Of a DNA stretch of 64,000 nt, positions 1 through 8,043 are shown piece after piece. The position numbers were made by a program, and so were the translations under genes. The stretch lies in NCBI GenBank assembly GCA_937895705.1, contig CALBKM010000017.1, forward strand, positions 1 through 64,000, read 5' to 3'. Positions within the stretch are counted from its first letter, which is position 1. The number at the start of each line of letters is the position of its first letter. Source of the stretch: an uncultured Clostridia bacterium (lineage in GTDB: Bacteria > Bacillota > Clostridia > Lachnospirales > Lachnospiraceae). Under the pieces are notes generated by a model. It was not told the DNA's origin, ran no database searches, and saw only the letters and a program-made list of their open reading frames with translations.

Positions 1-181
1 TCCGGTCCGCCCAAAACCGGCATCCACCGGATGCCGTGGGCCCCGTCTTGCGCTTTCTAACTTAGTCATGTTTATGAAGCACTGCCGTGCTCCGAAGTTT
101 GGATAGTCTCGCTTCGCGTTCTTCTCTCTTTATTTTCCGGTTTGTTTATATTATAATGAAGTATACAGGAGGTGTGTCTAT
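1..181. other. Left-edge non-coding stretch with promoter for the acetyltransferase
   Basis: No gene is supported here. A TATAAT -10 element lies at 152-157 with only a weak -35 region (about 129-134), and a strong AGGAGG-type ribosome binding site at 167-172 serves the start at 182. Positions 1-120 are GC-richer and may be the tail of an upstream transcript, but I recognise nothing in them. Confidence 0.5.
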
Positions 182-772
182 ATGTCAAATAAAAAGATAA
201 TTCGGTTTGCGAAAACGGAGGATGCGGAAGTAATTCTCGGTATTTACGAGGAATATATAAAGAATACGGCGGTTACCTTCGAAATTGAGGTGCCGACGAT
301 AGCGGCGTTTAGAGAACGGATGGAGAGGATAATGGGGCAGTTTCCGTGGCTTGTCTGTGAGGTAGACGGCGTGATTGCGGGATATGCCTATGCATCGAAA
401 CACGGAGAACGGGCAGCCTATCGCTGGTCTGCGGATTTATCGGTGTATATCAATGAAGCGTATCACAGAAATCATATTGCGACCGAATTGTACAGTGCTG
501 TAATCGGATTGCTGCAAAAGCAGGGATATTTTACCGTATATGCAGGCGTTTCCACCCCTAACCCGAAAAGCGAAGCGTTTCATACGGCGTACGGTTTTCG
601 GAATTTGGGGGAGTTTAAAAATGTAGGCTATAAGCTGGGGGAATGGCGAGGTGTCGCTTGGTATGAACTGCCGATTGCGGAGTATGAGGAGGAGCCGGCA
701 GAACCGAAGAAAATCGGAGATATTACGAAGAAGGATTACTGCTTCGGTGCGGAAGATATTGACATTAAGTAG
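182..772 (+). CDS. GNAT N-acetyltransferase, phosphinothricin acetyltransferase-like
   Basis: A 196-residue cytosolic acetyl-CoA-dependent N-acetyltransferase. The order of blocks matches the PAT/Bar/MddA branch of GNAT enzymes: an N-terminal IRFAKTEDAEVILGIY block, the SADLSVYINEAYHRNHIATEL segment that holds the acetyl-CoA pyrophosphate loop, and a late STPNPKSEAFHTAYGF block. About 20 acidic, lysine-rich residues follow the domain. Family members acetylate small amines such as methionine sulfoximine or phosphinothricin; the true substrate cannot be read from sequence. The gene has its own promoter and ribosome binding site and the next gene starts 74 bp on, so it may be monocistronic. Confidence 0.85.
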   Translation: MSNKKIIRFAKTEDAEVILGIYEEYIKNTAVTFEIEVPTIAAFRERMERIMGQFPWLVCEVDGVIAGYAYASKHGERAAYRWSADLSVYINEAYHRNHIATELYSAVIGLLQKQGYFTVYAGVSTPNPKSEAFHTAYGFRNLGEFKNVGYKLGEWRGVAWYELPIAEYEEEPAEPKKIGDITKKDYCFGAEDIDIK

Positions 773-846
773 AAGATAAGTTAGAATACGAATTGAATAT
801 TAATATTGTTTTCTTTTGTTCATATCACAAAAGAGGAAGGGGAACT

Positions 847-3051
847 ATGAAGAAGAGAGTTTTAGTTGTTCTGGCACTTGTGTTTGCACTGTGCGTAGCA
901 GGATGTCAGAAGAACACGGAAACCGAAGCACCGGTGGCAACAAAAGCGCCGGAAAAAACCGAAGCAACTGCGACACCGGAACCGACTGATGCGCCGGAAG
1001 TAACTGAGACACCGGAATTAACCGAAGTGCCGGAAGCGACCGCGACACCGGAAGTAACCAAAGCGCCGGAAGTAACTGAGACACCGGAAGCAACTGAGAC
1101 ACCGGAAGCAACTGCAACACCGGAACCGACTGCGACACCGAAGCCGACTGCAACGCCGAAGCCGACCAAAGCGCCGGAATCTACATTGCCGAAGAATGCA
1201 CAGGTGTTGAAGAATATTGACGCTTCTACCCAGGTGGTTTATATCGGTGGTGGGGTTATTATTACGAAAAAGAATGATTTATACGGTGCAATGAACAGTA
1301 ACGGAAAGGAAATTGTACCGAACAAGTACAAAGGAGTTCGTTATAGTCCGACGGGAAATGGGTATTTTGCCCTTTCCGGAGAGTACGGAGTGATTGATAT
1401 TTATAACCAAAAGGGTGAAGTTGTATATGTATTGGAAGATGGTTGCAACGACATGGTGATTAACGGTGATTGGGCAATCTGTAACCCGTACCAGTTGGAC
1501 TGTTTTGCATATAATTTAAAGACAAAGAAATATAATGATTTGTTATCGAATTTCTTGGATGTGGGTGTATGGGAAACCGATAATTACTATGATATGGTGC
1601 CGCAGGATCTTTTGCTTGCGGGAGACAAGGTGGTAGCGTTGCAGTATTCTCGTGATCTCGGAAAGATGGTAGTAAAAGAAGTTACCACAGACGATTGTTA
1701 TTATGTAGGTGTATTGCCGATTGTTTCTTCTTACAGAAGAGGAGGTTCCACAGACAAGTACTTTTTGTATGGTTCGGATGCTAAAACCTCTTCTTTGGTA
1801 GGTATTGTAGATTTTGATGGCAATGAAAGAACTGTTGTAGAAGAGTTTTCTCCGAGAGAGATGAAGTCCTATATGATTGATGCTGCAGTAGTTGCAAAGG
1901 AGTATATGGGAATAGAAACAGACGGTGAGTATAACAGCCAGACTGCTACTTGGGAGTTTGGGGTTTCTTCGAACTGTATTGACGGTTTTGACCGATGTGT
2001 AGTAGATAAAAAGATTGTGTTGAAAATTGCCGGTGAGACCACGAAATACTTCTTAATCGACTTTAAAAACGCAAAAGTAGACAGTAAGGGTGTAGTAACC
2101 AATACAAAAGATGTTGTAAAAGGCGTGTTTGACTATTTGGAGTTGTCTGAGATAGGGTATCATTTGGCAAGCATAGACGGTAAGTACTGTTTTGTGGATA
2201 ATAGTGGCAAGCAGGTTAAGAGTTATGATGATTGTGCTTCCTTTACGGAGAACGGTTATGCGGCGGCGGTGAAAGACGGTAAGGCATATCTTATTGATAC
2301 CAAGATGAAGGAAATACCAACCGGTCTGGAGGCTGATGCGGTAGCTTCTTTTGCGGGTGGAATCAGAGTTAAAAAGGGCGATAAGATGACCTATATTGTC
2401 TTTGCGTCGGAAAATGTCGAGGAGAAGCCGAAGGCAACTCCGACACCGAAGCCGACGGAAAAGCCGAAGGCAACCGCTACGCCGGCACCGAAGAAGGATA
2501 ATGTATATGAGTATGAATTGCACTTTGAAGATAGAGTAGAGACCATGGCATTAGAGTATAAGGTTGAAGCGGATGATACGATTACCATTGTTGGTCTTGC
2601 GGAAGAAAAGGAAATCAATTATATACATATACCACCAATGATAGATGATAAAAATGTGAATAAAATCGGCAAAAATGCATTTAGTAATTCAAACGCATTA
2701 GTTATAATTGCAGGTTTGGCGGATACAATAACGAAGATTGAGGATAGTGCATTTGAGAATTGTAGTGCCAGTCCTATGGTGACGTTGCCGACCCGGTTAA
2801 AGAGCATCGGAAAGCGGGCTTTTTATAATTCGTATTTTTCCGAAATAGTATTGCCGGAAGGGATAGAGGAAGTAGGGGAGATGGCATTTGGTAATATGCC
2901 ATTTTTAAGTAAGATTACGGTGCCGGAGAGTATTAAGGATATGTCGGGGTGGTTAAGTGATTGGTCAGCGGTTACCATCCGAACCAAGAAGGGCACTTAT
3001 GCTGAACAATTTGCAACACAGAACGGAATTAAGTTAGAAATCATAGAATAA
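847..3051 (+). CDS. Surface lipoprotein: Thr-Pro-Glu linker, WG-type repeats, BspA-like leucine-rich repeats
   Basis: The start at 847 is chosen because it gives a clean lipoprotein signal (MKKR, hydrophobic core, LCVAGC lipobox, Cys about residue 20) and has an AGGAAGGGG ribosome binding site; an in-frame extension back to 793 lacks one. After the lipid anchor come about 85 residues of imperfect TPEATETPE-type repeats, then a long domain with repeated VDNSGK/VKDGK-type motifs that resembles WG beta repeats, a second Pro-rich linker near residues 535-555, and a C-terminal run of BspA-type leucine-rich repeats (IGKNAF, IEDSAF, IGKRAF, VGEMAF). Such proteins sit on the outer face of the membrane and often bind host or polymer ligands. 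The ligand is unknown. A terminator follows at once. Confidence 0.85.
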   Translation: MKKRVLVVLALVFALCVAGCQKNTETEAPVATKAPEKTEATATPEPTDAPEVTETPELTEVPEATATPEVTKAPEVTETPEATETPEATATPEPTATPKPTATPKPTKAPESTLPKNAQVLKNIDASTQVVYIGGGVIITKKNDLYGAMNSNGKEIVPNKYKGVRYSPTGNGYFALSGEYGVIDIYNQKGEVVYVLEDGCNDMVINGDWAICNPYQLDCFAYNLKTKKYNDLLSNFLDVGVWETDNYYDMVPQDLLLAGDKVVALQYSRDLGKMVVKEVTTDDCYYVGVLPIVSSYRRGGSTDKYFLYGSDAKTSSLVGIVDFDGNERTVVEEFSPREMKSYMIDAAVVAKEYMGIETDGEYNSQTATWEFGVSSNCIDGFDRCVVDKKIVLKIAGETTKYFLIDFKNAKVDSKGVVTNTKDVVKGVFDYLELSEIGYHLASIDGKYCFVDNSGKQVKSYDDCASFTENGYAAAVKDGKAYLIDTKMKEIPTGLEADAVASFAGGIRVKKGDKMTYIVFASENVEEKPKATPTPKPTEKPKATATPAPKKDNVYEYELHFEDRVETMALEYKVEADDTITIVGLAEEKEINYIHIPPMIDDKNVNKIGKNAFSNSNALVIIAGLADTITKIEDSAFENCSASPMVTLPTRLKSIGKRAFYNSYFSEIVLPEGIEEVGEMAFGNMPFLSKITVPESIKDMSGWLSDWSAVTIRTKKGTYAEQFATQNGIKLEIIE
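950..1180 (+). repeat. Thr-Pro-Glu coding minisatellite
   Basis: Imperfect tandem units based on ACACCGGAAGCAACTGAG and close variants encode the linker of the lipoprotein. The unit is about 12-24 bp and codon choice is nearly fixed, so the DNA itself is repetitive and could change length by slippage. Confidence 0.8.
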
Positions 3052-3067
3052 GCATCACCAAAATTTT

Positions 3068-3110
3068 CAGAGTCGTTTTATACCAAGTTATAAAACGGCT
3101 CTGTTTTTCT
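3068..3110 (+). terminator. Rho-independent terminator after the lipoprotein gene
   Basis: Stem CAGAGTCGTTTTATA pairs with TATAAAACGGCTCTG around a short loop, followed by TTTTTCTTCT. It separates the lipoprotein from the amidase gene. Confidence 0.9.
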
Positions 3111-3229
3111 TCTCAAACTTTCCTTTTTTATCAGGGGAAGGTTGCTATCGGAATCGAAATGAGATATAATAAAAGGTGGGTGCGGACAAGGAAAAAGTTC
3201 ATGTATAAGAAGTCGGAAGGGTAAGATAA

Positions 3230-4237
3230 ATGGGTTTGGAAGAGTTGGAAAATGTAGAGAATAAGGATACGGCAGAGGCTGTGGAGGCAAAACAGGGAGT
3301 GCCGGAAATTTTGGAGATAAAAGAGCGGAGCGGGATGCCTGAGACACCGGTGGCCGGCTTCGGGAAAAAGGGAAAAGTTCCATTCGTTCTGTTCGGTGCA
3401 TTGGGGGTGCTGCTTGTGGCGGCAGTTGCTGTTTTGGCAGTTCGTTTGTACCGGACGTCCACGGATTTGCGGACGATACAGACAGTCTCAAACGGTTTGC
3501 AGATTAAATTAAAAGCCACGGAGACCAAGTTAGAGAATCTTTTGTCGGAGGAAAAGGAAAAAGAGAGTAGCGGAATTGAGCCCGGAGAGGAAGACCGGAC
3601 AGAGACGGAAGAAATTGCGCCGACGAAAACACCGAGACCGACTCCTGTTCCCGAGGTGTATACCGTTTGTATCGATGCGGGACACGGCGGACACGATACG
3701 GGAGCGGTGCTGGCGATGGAAGACGGAAACGTTCGCATGGAGAAGGAGGATGCGCTCCGGATGGCAGATTTGGTTCGAGCGGAGCTTGAGGCTTACGGTG
3801 TGAAGGTGTTGATGACGAGAAGGGATGACTCGTTTCTGGAACTTTACGACCGGACGCTTATGGCCAATTCCATGGATGCGGATGCGTTGATTTCCTTTCA
3901 TAGAAATGCTTATTTTGTGAACGGCAAGATGAGTGAACGGGTAGGCGGTGTGGAGATTTGGCTTCATAGCAGCAAACCTGCGGATGCGAGGCAGTTGGCC
4001 AACGGATTACTGGGTGCGATTTTGGAAGTGGGTGGATTGGCCGACCGGGGAGTGCGGTACGGTTCCATGACCGATATCAACGAGGATTACGCCATTAACC
4101 GTCGTTCTCTTATACCGAGCATGATTGTGGAAATGGGCTTTATTTCAAATGCGGCGGATAACGAAGCGTTGGATCGAAACGGAGAAGCCTATGCAAAGGC
4201 CATGGCAAAGGCGATTTATGAATGGTTGGAGCAATAG
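3230..4237 (+). CDS. Membrane-anchored N-acetylmuramoyl-L-alanine amidase (Amidase_3)
   Basis: A 335-residue cell wall hydrolase. Residues 1-50 are cytosolic and acidic, residues about 51-71 form one transmembrane helix, a coiled-coil-like and Thr-Pro linker (PTKTPRPTPVPE) follows, and the Amidase_3 domain fills residues about 145-335. The zinc-binding and catalytic positions are visible: His in DAGHGGHDTG, Glu in MEKEDAL, His in SFHRNA (usually SIHANA) and the catalytic Glu in VEMGF. It would cleave the amide bond between MurNAc and L-Ala from outside the membrane. The type II membrane anchor instead of a cleaved signal peptide suggests septum or cortex remodelling rather than secretion; that is inference. 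Confidence 0.9.
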   Translation: MGLEELENVENKDTAEAVEAKQGVPEILEIKERSGMPETPVAGFGKKGKVPFVLFGALGVLLVAAVAVLAVRLYRTSTDLRTIQTVSNGLQIKLKATETKLENLLSEEKEKESSGIEPGEEDRTETEEIAPTKTPRPTPVPEVYTVCIDAGHGGHDTGAVLAMEDGNVRMEKEDALRMADLVRAELEAYGVKVLMTRRDDSFLELYDRTLMANSMDADALISFHRNAYFVNGKMSERVGGVEIWLHSSKPADARQLANGLLGAILEVGGLADRGVRYGSMTDINEDYAINRRSLIPSMIVEMGFISNAADNEALDRNGEAYAKAMAKAIYEWLEQ

Positions 4238-4366
4238 AAATAGTACCGCTTATGAGCGAAGAAAGATTGCACTTTTAACGGTCATGTGCTATGATAAAAG
4301 ATGGGCACCATGAAGGAGAACAAGTCGTATAAAACGATAAAAGATAAAAGAAAAGGAGAGCGTAAG

Positions 4367-5323
4367 ATGAGTGAAAAGGTAAAGTTTCATCTTCCGGGAT
4401 TAAGAGCAAATTTCCCGATTAATATGTTATTGGTAAAAATGATGCAGAAGTATCCGGAGTATTTCAGAGAGGGTGTGGAAATAGGTTCGTTTTTTGGAGA
4501 ATTTCCGACATCCAAATGGAACGGCGGAAGATTTTGCGGCGGAGACCAGTGCAATGCAGAGTATATACGTCAGGTGATTAAAGCGGTGAACGCAGAGGGA
4601 ATTCCGGTTCGTTTCACGTATACCAATCCGCTTATTACCGAGGAGGATTTGGCGGATCCGTATTGTAACTTCTGTTTGCTTGAGGCGAACAACGGAATGA
4701 ATGAGGTAATTGTAGTTTCTCAGCTTTTGGAGGAGTACATCCGCGAGTGTTATCCGAAGTACAAGATTACTAGTTCCACCTGTAAGGAAATCAGAGATAT
4801 CGACGGGGTGAATGCAGAGCTTAATAAGGATTATAATCTGGTGGTATTGGATTATAATTTAAACAATCGTTTTGAGTTACTGGAGAAGATTGAGAAGAAG
4901 GAAAAATGCGAGCTTTTGGTGAATGCCTGCTGTGTTCCGGATTGTCCGCGCAGAGGAGAGCATTATAAGTTTTTGGCAAAGCAGGAGCAAATTGCTTTGG
5001 AAAACAGAGAACTTCCGGCCGATAAACAGAAGACGATTCCGAGTTGGTATTGTGACTACGGCGAGAATACGTCTCTTTATGTTTCGAAGAATTATGTCAC
5101 CCATATTTCTCCGGACGATATTTGGAATAAGTATGTACCGATGGGTTTCAATCAGTTTAAGTTAGAAGGAAGAACCGCGAATTTGTTCCTTTTGATCGAT
5201 ACCTATGCTTACTATTTTGCAAAGCCGGAGTATCGGGATGAAATGCGTTTTGTCCTGACGACGAATTTGCAGTCCAATAAGATAATTACCGTAAACCGAC
5301 CGAGAAAAGAGGTTTGGCCGTAA
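4367..5323 (+). CDS. Peptidase U32-like protein of unknown function
   Basis: The start at 4367 has an AAAGGAGAG ribosome binding site; an upstream in-frame start at 4301 does not. The 318-residue cytosolic protein has no signal peptide. It carries Cys-rich blocks (FCGGDQCN, CNFC, ACCVPDCPRRGEHY) and an MGFNQFKLEGR segment that recalls the GxxSLKIEGR signature of U32 peptidases and the related tRNA/ubiquinone hydroxylation proteins, which hold an iron-sulfur cluster on cysteines. I infer a TIM-barrel U32-like fold with a possible cluster, but similarity is partial and function open. The TPR lipoprotein follows 17 bp on, so the two are probably co-transcribed. Confidence 0.6.
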   Translation: MSEKVKFHLPGLRANFPINMLLVKMMQKYPEYFREGVEIGSFFGEFPTSKWNGGRFCGGDQCNAEYIRQVIKAVNAEGIPVRFTYTNPLITEEDLADPYCNFCLLEANNGMNEVIVVSQLLEEYIRECYPKYKITSSTCKEIRDIDGVNAELNKDYNLVVLDYNLNNRFELLEKIEKKEKCELLVNACCVPDCPRRGEHYKFLAKQEQIALENRELPADKQKTIPSWYCDYGENTSLYVSKNYVTHISPDDIWNKYVPMGFNQFKLEGRTANLFLLIDTYAYYFAKPEYRDEMRFVLTTNLQSNKIITVNRPRKEVWP

Positions 5324-5340
5324 ACAGGAGGATGTGACGG

Positions 5341-6516
5341 ATGCGGATACGTTTTTTTGCGGCTGTAGCGCTGGGGGCTATGGCATTGTCTCTCGGAGGC
5401 TGCGGGAAAGCGGAAGAATATTACGAGAGCGGTCTTGTGTCTGCAGGAAAGGCAGATTATGAGACTGCCCTTCTGTATTTTTCCAAGGCTTTGGAAGAGA
5501 ATCCGAACAAAGCAGAGTATTATATCGAGCAAGGACATACCTATGCTGCTCTTGGACGGTATGATGAGGCGAGGGCTGCTTTGGAAGCAGCAATTGTGGA
5601 GCAGGAGTTGGAACTGACAAGAAAAAACAATAAGCGTGCATGGCGTGCCATCGGAATTACCTATTACAGGGAAGGAAAGTATACGGATGCCAAGGCTTTT
5701 TTTGAAAAAGCGTTGGCGGAAGAACTGCTTCCGGAACTGAATGCGGATATCCGGATGTATCTTGCGGACACACTGGAGTGCGAAGGAGATTATGCAGCGG
5801 CAATCGCAATGTACGACGAGCTGTTAAAAGAGCGGACGGATTATGCCGCGGGATATCGTGCCAGAGCTTACATGAGCTATATACAAGGAGATTACGAGAA
5901 GAGTCTGTCGGATTATGATGCGGCAATTGCCCTGACTCCGGAGGATTTTGATTTGTATTTCGGAAAGTATAATGTGCTGGAAAAGCTGGGAAGAGGTGCG
6001 GAACAGGCGGAATTGCTGAGAGTAATTACAACGATTAAGAATCCTACGGCAGAGGATGCGTATTTTATTGCAAAGGCTCAGTATTTCGGCGGAGAGTTCG
6101 ACACGGCGCTGACCGGCCTTTCGGCAGCGGCGGAGAACGGTTATGAAGATGCGTACTATTATATGGGAGAGATTTATCATGCCCGTTCCGACTACGGTGA
6201 AGCGGTGTTTCATTACAAGCAGTATATTGACGGAAGCGGAGAGGCAGATGCGGCTGCTTATAATCAGATGGGAGTATGTCTGTTAAAACAGGAAAAGTAT
6301 GCGGAAGCTTTGGAAACGGTTCGGAAGGGACAAACGCTTTTCGATACTTTGCACGGAAAACAACTTCTGTTTAATGAGGTTGTCATTCTTGAAAAAATGG
6401 GAGACTATAATACGGCATACGAAAAAGCCGTAGCATATAGGAATCAGTACCCGGAGGATGTGAAAATCCGGAAAGAACTGGAGTTTTTGGCAACTCGGGT
6501 GCGTAAGGAATCATGA
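5341..6516 (+). CDS. Tetratricopeptide repeat lipoprotein
   Basis: A 391-residue exported lipoprotein with signal MRIRFFAAVALGAMALSLGGC (lipobox LGGC, Cys about residue 21). The mature part is nearly all TPR helices; repeats with the A-x-x-x-F/Y and P spacing can be seen from about residue 27 (YYESGLVSAGKADYETALLYF) to 380. TPR proteins scaffold other proteins, so this one likely organises an extracytoplasmic complex; no partner is evident. The ribosome binding site is AGGAGG at 5327-5332. It ends 7 bp before hflX, so these two and the U32-like gene form a run. Confidence 0.85.
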   Translation: MRIRFFAAVALGAMALSLGGCGKAEEYYESGLVSAGKADYETALLYFSKALEENPNKAEYYIEQGHTYAALGRYDEARAALEAAIVEQELELTRKNNKRAWRAIGITYYREGKYTDAKAFFEKALAEELLPELNADIRMYLADTLECEGDYAAAIAMYDELLKERTDYAAGYRARAYMSYIQGDYEKSLSDYDAAIALTPEDFDLYFGKYNVLEKLGRGAEQAELLRVITTIKNPTAEDAYFIAKAQYFGGEFDTALTGLSAAAENGYEDAYYYMGEIYHARSDYGEAVFHYKQYIDGSGEADAAAYNQMGVCLLKQEKYAEALETVRKGQTLFDTLHGKQLLFNEVVILEKMGDYNTAYEKAVAYRNQYPEDVKIRKELEFLATRVRKES

Positions 6517-6523
6517 GGTAGTT

Positions 6524-7798
6524 ATGATAGAAAATAAAGAAGAAAAAGAGCGGGTGATTCTGGTCGGTGTCTGTGTGTCCGACGGAGATGATACGGAAGT
6601 GTCCTTAAAGGAATTGGAGGAGCTTGTAAAAACCGCGGGGGCCGAAACGGTGGAGGTAATGATTCAAAATCGTGAATCGGTGCACCCGGGGACATATGTG
6701 GGAAAGGGTAAAATTGAAGAAATCGGTATGATGCTGGCGCTTCATGATGCGGACGGTATCGTGTGTGATGACGAGCTGTCACCGGCACAGATGAAAAATC
6801 TGGAGGATGCCCTGCAGTGTAAGGTAATGGACCGTACCATGGTGATTCTGGACATTTTTGCACAGCATGCCCGGACGGGAGAGGGAAAGCTACAGGTAGA
6901 GCTTGCCCAGTTAAAGTACCGTGCCACCAGATTGATCGGCAGCTACAGTGCCATGTCCCGTATCGGAGGCGGTGCAGCGGGTGCTTCCGGAGGAATCGGA
7001 ACGCGAGGCCCGGGAGAGAAAAAACTTGAGGTGGATCGACGACTGATTAAGGCGCGGATTGCGCAGTTAAACAGGGAGTTGGAGCAGGTAAAGAAAAACC
7101 GGGAAGTGGCTCGTGCCATGAGGGAACGGAATCGCACGCCGGTAATTGCCATTGTAGGGTATACCAATGCAGGAAAGTCCACATTGTTAAATACATTGAC
7201 GGATGCCGGTGTGCTGGAAGAGAATAAATTGTTTGCCACACTGGACACTACAACAAGGGTATTAAAGCTGGAAAGCGGAGAGCAAATTCTCCTGACGGAT
7301 ACGGTAGGGTTTATCAGGAAGCTTCCGCATCATTTAATTGATGCATTCCGTTCCACGCTGGAGGAAGCAAAATATGCGGATATGATACTACATGTTGTGG
7401 ATGCTTCCAATCCGGATATGGATGGGCAGATGCATATTGTGTATGAGACCCTTCGAAATCTGGGGGTTAAGGATAAACCGGTGATTACGGCGTTTAATAA
7501 ACTGGATTTGATTGCGGAACCGGAAAGCTGTAAGGATTTAAAGGCAGACCGGACGGTTCGTATCAGTGCGAAACACGGGCAGGGACTTACAGAGCTTCTG
7601 GATGTGATTGCCAACCTGCTGCGTGCGAATAAGGTTTATGTGGAGACGGTGGTTTCTTATGCGGAAGGAAACAAACTGGCGTTGATTCGTAAGTACGGGG
7701 AATTGCTGTCCGAGGAATATGTGGCGGAAGGAACCGCAATTAAGGCCTATGTTCCGGGAGATTTGTACGGGCAGTTGTTCGGCGCATCGGTGAAATAG
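6524..7798 (+). CDS. hflX: GTPase HflX
   Basis: A 424-residue ribosome-associated GTPase. The N-terminal HflX domain includes the nucleotide-binding NPGTYVGKGK-like loop (HPGTYVGKGK here) and the glycine-rich RIGGGAAGASGGIGTRGPGE linker. The G domain shows G1 GYTNAGKST near residue 210, DTTTR, G3 DTVGF, G4 NKLD and G5 SAKHG. HflX splits stalled or hibernating 70S ribosomes and can rescue ribosomes blocked by heat or antibiotics. Length is normal for the family. The ribosome binding site (ATGAGG overlapping the end of the TPR gene) is weak, so expression may depend on translational coupling. Confidence 0.95.
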   Translation: MIENKEEKERVILVGVCVSDGDDTEVSLKELEELVKTAGAETVEVMIQNRESVHPGTYVGKGKIEEIGMMLALHDADGIVCDDELSPAQMKNLEDALQCKVMDRTMVILDIFAQHARTGEGKLQVELAQLKYRATRLIGSYSAMSRIGGGAAGASGGIGTRGPGEKKLEVDRRLIKARIAQLNRELEQVKKNREVARAMRERNRTPVIAIVGYTNAGKSTLLNTLTDAGVLEENKLFATLDTTTRVLKLESGEQILLTDTVGFIRKLPHHLIDAFRSTLEEAKYADMILHVVDASNPDMDGQMHIVYETLRNLGVKDKPVITAFNKLDLIAEPESCKDLKADRTVRISAKHGQGLTELLDVIANLLRANKVYVETVVSYAEGNKLALIRKYGELLSEEYVAEGTAIKAYVPGDLYGQLFGASVK

Positions 7799-7887
7799 TG
7801 TGCGAAAGCGATAGCATGCGAAGAAAATGACGGCGGCATTTTATAAAAAAACTGAATAGGACTTTTGTACTATCTTTTGAAAATGAA

Positions 7888-7939
7888 CCACTATATCTTG
7901 AAGAAAAAATAAAATTTTTTTCAAGATATGGTGGTTTTT
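7888..7939 (+). terminator. hflX terminator whose two arms also fit NrdR boxes
   Basis: Arms CCACTATATCTTGAA (7888-7902) and TTCAAGATATGGTGG (7920-7934) pair perfectly but for one G-U, and TTTTT follows, so this is a good terminator for hflX. Each arm also fits the NrdR box core CWATATMTWG (CTATATCTTG; the second arm, read on the other strand, is CCATATCTTG), and the two centres are 32 bp apart, the usual spacing of paired NrdR boxes. The pair ends 9 bp upstream of the nrdD -35 element. Confidence 0.75.
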
Positions 7940-7942
7940 CTC

Positions 7943-7971
7943 TTGACTACCACAAAAGATAATGGTAATAT
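7943..7971 (+). promoter_or_regulatory. nrdD promoter
   Basis: TTGACT at 7943-7948, a 17-bp spacer and TAATAT at 7966-7971. The transcript would carry a leader of about 65 nt to the nrdD start; the AGGGAG ribosome binding site is at 8030-8035. Confidence 0.75.
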
Positions 7972-8043
7972 TATGAGTGTACGGAAGATAATGTATTGTG
8001 GAAGTACAAAAGATAAATAAATGTTACGAAGGGAGATATAGGC

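Noticed and set aside
950..1180. Repeats that at first glance resemble an array
   Set aside because: They are in-frame coding repeats without spacers, not a CRISPR array.
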